This document shows, piece after piece, positions 5,040 through 6,859 of a stretch of 6,859 bases of DNA. A program made the translations under genes and the position numbers. Numbering within the stretch: the stretch's first letter is position 1; each line of letters starts with the position of its first letter. Below the pieces are notes generated by a model. It was not told where the DNA came from. It worked only from the letters and a program-made list of their open reading frames with translations, and searched no databases. The stretch is from Clostridiales bacterium (GTDB taxonomy: Bacteria; Bacillota; Sulfobacillia; UBA995; UBA9673). The stretch is from assembly GCA_003541445.1 (NCBI GenBank), contig DPMO01000064.1, forward strand, positions 1 through 6,859, given 5' to 3'.

Positions 5040-6465
5040 CGAGGAGGTCTGCCGGGTCCTCGAGACCATCGCCGACCTCCTCGAGGTCCTGGGCGGCGAC
5101 GACGCGCGCAAGGCCGCGGCCTACCGGCGGGCGGCCCGCTCGGTGCGGGCCCTGGACGAGGATGTGGCCGACCTCCACGAGGCCGGGCGGCTGACGGAGA
5201 TCCCCGGCGTCGGCGGAGCTCTGGCCCGGAAGATCGGCGAGCTCGTCGAGACCGGGCGGCTGGCCTACCACGAACGGCTGGCGGCCGAGGTCCCCCCGGG
5301 GGTCCTGGACCTCCTCCGCCTGCCCGGAGTCGGCCCCCGGACGGCCGGCCTCCTCTGGAGACGGCTCGGGGTGGAGGACCTGGAGGCCTTGGAGGAGGCC
5401 GCCCGCTCCGGCTCCCTCAAGAAGCTCCCCGGGTTCGGCCCCAAGAAAGAGGCCGCCGTCCTCGAAGGGCTGGCCGCTCTCAGGCGGCGGTCCGGACGCA
5501 TCCTCCTCGGCGAGGCGCGGCCGGTGGCGCTGGCTTTGGCCGACCTCGTGTCGGCGGTGCCCGGGGTGACGGCCGTCTCGCCTGCCGGCGGGGTCCGGCG
5601 CTGGTGCGAGACGGTGGAGAGCATCGAAATCGTGGCCGGAGTCGAGGAGCCGGAGGGCCCGCGGGGGCCGGCGGCCGGGAGCGGGCCGGGGGACGCACGG
5701 GGCCCGGACGCAGCGGGACGCGCGGGCGGCCCGGACCGGTTTGTGGCGGCGCATGTGGCCGGGGCCCTGCGGGACCTCCCCGACGTGGCCGAGGTCCTGG
5801 AGGTGGCCCGCGACCGCGTCCGGGCGAACCTGCGCTCCGGGGCCGGGGTCGACGTCAGGCTCGTCCCCGCCCGCCTGTACGCCGGCGCCCTCCGCCACTT
5901 CACCGGCTCGCGCGAGCACAACGAGAGCCTGCAGAAGAGGGCCGCCTCGATGGGGCTCGAGCTCGGCCCGGAGGGCGTCCTCGAGAAGGGCGGGCGGAGC
6001 CGTCCGGCCCGGAGCGAGGAGGAGTTCTACTCCGAGCTCGGCCTGGCCTACATCCCCCCCGAGCTCCGCGAGGGGCGCGGCGAGGTGGAGGCGGCGGCCG
6101 AGGGGCGCCTGCCGCGCCTTGTCGAGCTCTCGGACATCCGCGGTGACCTCCACGTCCACACGGACTGGTCCGACGGACACCTCTCCCTGGAGGGCCTCGT
6201 CGAGGCCGCGCGGGCCCGCGGCTACGAGTACGTCGTCGTTTCGGACCACTCCCGGTCGCTGGCCGTGACCGGCGGACTCGACGAGGAGCGGCTCCTCGCC
6301 CAGAAGGACGCGATAGAGGAGGTCAACCGGCGCCTGGCGGAAGAGGGTAGGCGGAGAAGGACGGGGCGGGGCCCTTCCGTCTCCTCGCCGGGGTGGAGGT
6401 CGACATCCTCCCCGACGGGAGGCTCGACCTCCCCGACGGGGTCCTGGCGGAGATGGACGTCGTGA
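5026..6465 (+). CDS. polX: PolX (X-family polymerase/PHP), 5' part up to frameshift
   Basis: Bacterial PolX joins a Pol beta-like gap-filling polymerase to a PHP 3'-5' exonuclease for DNA repair. Read straight, this frame gives 479 aa, of which about 1-441 are real. The N-terminal 8-kDa-like domain (EVCRVLETIADLLE; AAYRRAARSV) carries helix-hairpin-helix motifs IPGVGGALARKIGEL (59-73) and LPGVGPRTAGLL (99-110). The palm begins ILLGEARP (159-166). The catalytic block is degenerate: GGVRRW at 188-193 has Gly for the dNTP-binding Ser, and ESIE (198-201) replaces GDxD, while the third Asp is kept (D276 in GVDVRLV). A Gly/Pro-rich insertion fills about 211-236. HFTGSREHN (291-299) is the thumb motif. 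The PHP domain opens with HVHTDWSDG (376-384) and SDHS (406-409). After LAEEG (437-441) the frame gives an Arg/Ser/Thr-rich tail, and the true sequence continues in the -1 frame. ATG 5026 overlaps the zapA end. Confidence 0.9.
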   Translation: MRTGNEEVCRVLETIADLLEVLGGDDARKAAAYRRAARSVRALDEDVADLHEAGRLTEIPGVGGALARKIGELVETGRLAYHERLAAEVPPGVLDLLRLPGVGPRTAGLLWRRLGVEDLEALEEAARSGSLKKLPGFGPKKEAAVLEGLAALRRRSGRILLGEARPVALALADLVSAVPGVTAVSPAGGVRRWCETVESIEIVAGVEEPEGPRGPAAGSGPGDARGPDAAGRAGGPDRFVAAHVAGALRDLPDVAEVLEVARDRVRANLRSGAGVDVRLVPARLYAGALRHFTGSREHNESLQKRAASMGLELGPEGVLEKGGRSRPARSEEEFYSELGLAYIPPELREGRGEVEAAAEGRLPRLVELSDIRGDLHVHTDWSDGHLSLEGLVEAARARGYEYVVVSDHSRSLAVTGGLDEERLLAQKDAIEEVNRRLAEEGRRRRTGRGPSVSSPGWRSTSSPTGGSTSPTGSWRRWTS

Positions 6466-6859
6466 CCGCCTCCGTCCACACGGCCCTGCGCCAGCCCGGT
6501 GAGAGGATGACCGAGCGGCTCGTCGGGGCGGCCGAGAACGAGCACGTGGACGTCATCGGGCACCCGACCGGCCGTCTCATAGGCCGGCGCGAGCCCTCCG
6601 CCCTCGACCTCGAAGGCCTCTTCGAGGTGTGCGCCCGCACGGGGACCCTGCTCGAGATAAACGCCTCACCTGAGCGCCTCGACCTGAAGGACACCGACGC
6701 GCGGCTGGCCAAAGAGATGGGGTGCCGGTTCACGGTGAGCACCGACGCCCACCACGCCCGGGCCCTCGGGGACATGGTCTACGGGGTGGCCACCGCGCGC
6801 CGCGCCTGGCTGGAGCCGGGCGACATCGCCAACACCCGGTCCCTCGCCGACCTCCGCCG
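6351..6859 (+). pseudogene. polX: PolX 3' part in the -1 frame, rest of PHP domain, cut by window edge
   Basis: This frame opens just after a TAG at 6348 and stays open to the last base. It continues the PHP nuclease domain where the upstream frame goes wrong: PFRLLAGVEVDILPDG (metal-ligand Glu codon at 6396-6398), ASVHTALRQP (His 6477-6479), DVIGHPTGRLIGRR (His 6561-6563), LEINASPERLDL, and STDAHH (Asp 6744-6746, His 6750-6752). It ends in YGVATARRAWLEPGDI and NTRSLADLR, near the usual C-terminus of PolX, so perhaps 10-15 residues are missing beyond the edge. Supplying one base between about 6349 and 6371 would join it to the upstream part. It has no start codon before GTG 6393, and the first PHP metal ligands are in the other frame, so it cannot work alone. 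I label it broken as sequenced. The conserved ligands and uniform codon use make a sequencing indel or very recent mutation more likely than old decay. Confidence 0.85.

Noticed and set aside
4951..6249. 432-aa minus-strand reading frame opposite polX
   Set aside because: It mirrors conserved PolX codons and shows no family features of its own; a shadow frame.
1..6859. CRISPR array, tRNA/rRNA gene, insertion sequence, prophage or defence genes
   Set aside because: I saw no regular spaced repeats, tRNA-like cloverleaf, transposase motifs or terminal inverted repeats. Apart from the first gene, the window is a housekeeping cluster.

Overview
The window reads as a chromosomal segment of a very GC-rich bacterium. 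One sampled stretch of pheT, 2161-2220, is 50/60 G+C by hand count. Three things point to a high-GC Bacillota, possibly from one of its thermophilic lineages, though I cannot name a genus. They are the T-box riboswitch in front of pheS, the order pheS-pheT-zapA-polX, and the strong purine-rich ribosome-binding sites. In Bacillus subtilis the corresponding cluster is pheS-pheT-rnhC-zapA-yshB-polX-mutS2; here rnhC and the cvpA-like yshB are absent, leaving a shorter version.

Layout, all on the + strand: (1) 1-369, the 3' part of an unrecognised small protein gene with clearly lower GC and softer codon use than the rest; (2) 435-464, a sigma-A-type promoter; (3) about 471-811, a phenylalanine T-box leader with a readable Stem I, a UUC specifier, the canonical T-box sequence, and mutually exclusive antiterminator and terminator hairpins; (4) 812-928, a structured leader remainder ending in a strong ribosome-binding site; (5) 929-2005 pheS and 2002-4461 pheT, overlapping by 4 nt; (6) 4587-5039 zapA, with a long low-complexity tail; (7) 5026 to the window edge, polX, overlapping zapA by 14 nt.

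PheS and PheT form the alpha2-beta2 phenylalanyl-tRNA synthetase, and uncharged tRNA-Phe should switch on their transcription through the T-box. The cell-division factor ZapA and the X-family polymerase/PHP protein PolX lie close downstream with no obvious terminator, so they probably share the transcript at least partly.

The most unusual object is polX. Its polymerase palm has lost both aspartates of the DxD catalytic pair (Ser199 and Glu201 instead), has Gly for the dNTP-binding Ser, and carries a Gly/Pro-rich insertion right after that strand. All the PHP nuclease metal ligands can still be found. The gene is also broken by an apparent -1 frameshift at about 6351-6371, inside the PHP domain. 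I did not find a clearly new multi-gene system; the layout is a known housekeeping cluster with several lineage-specific twists.
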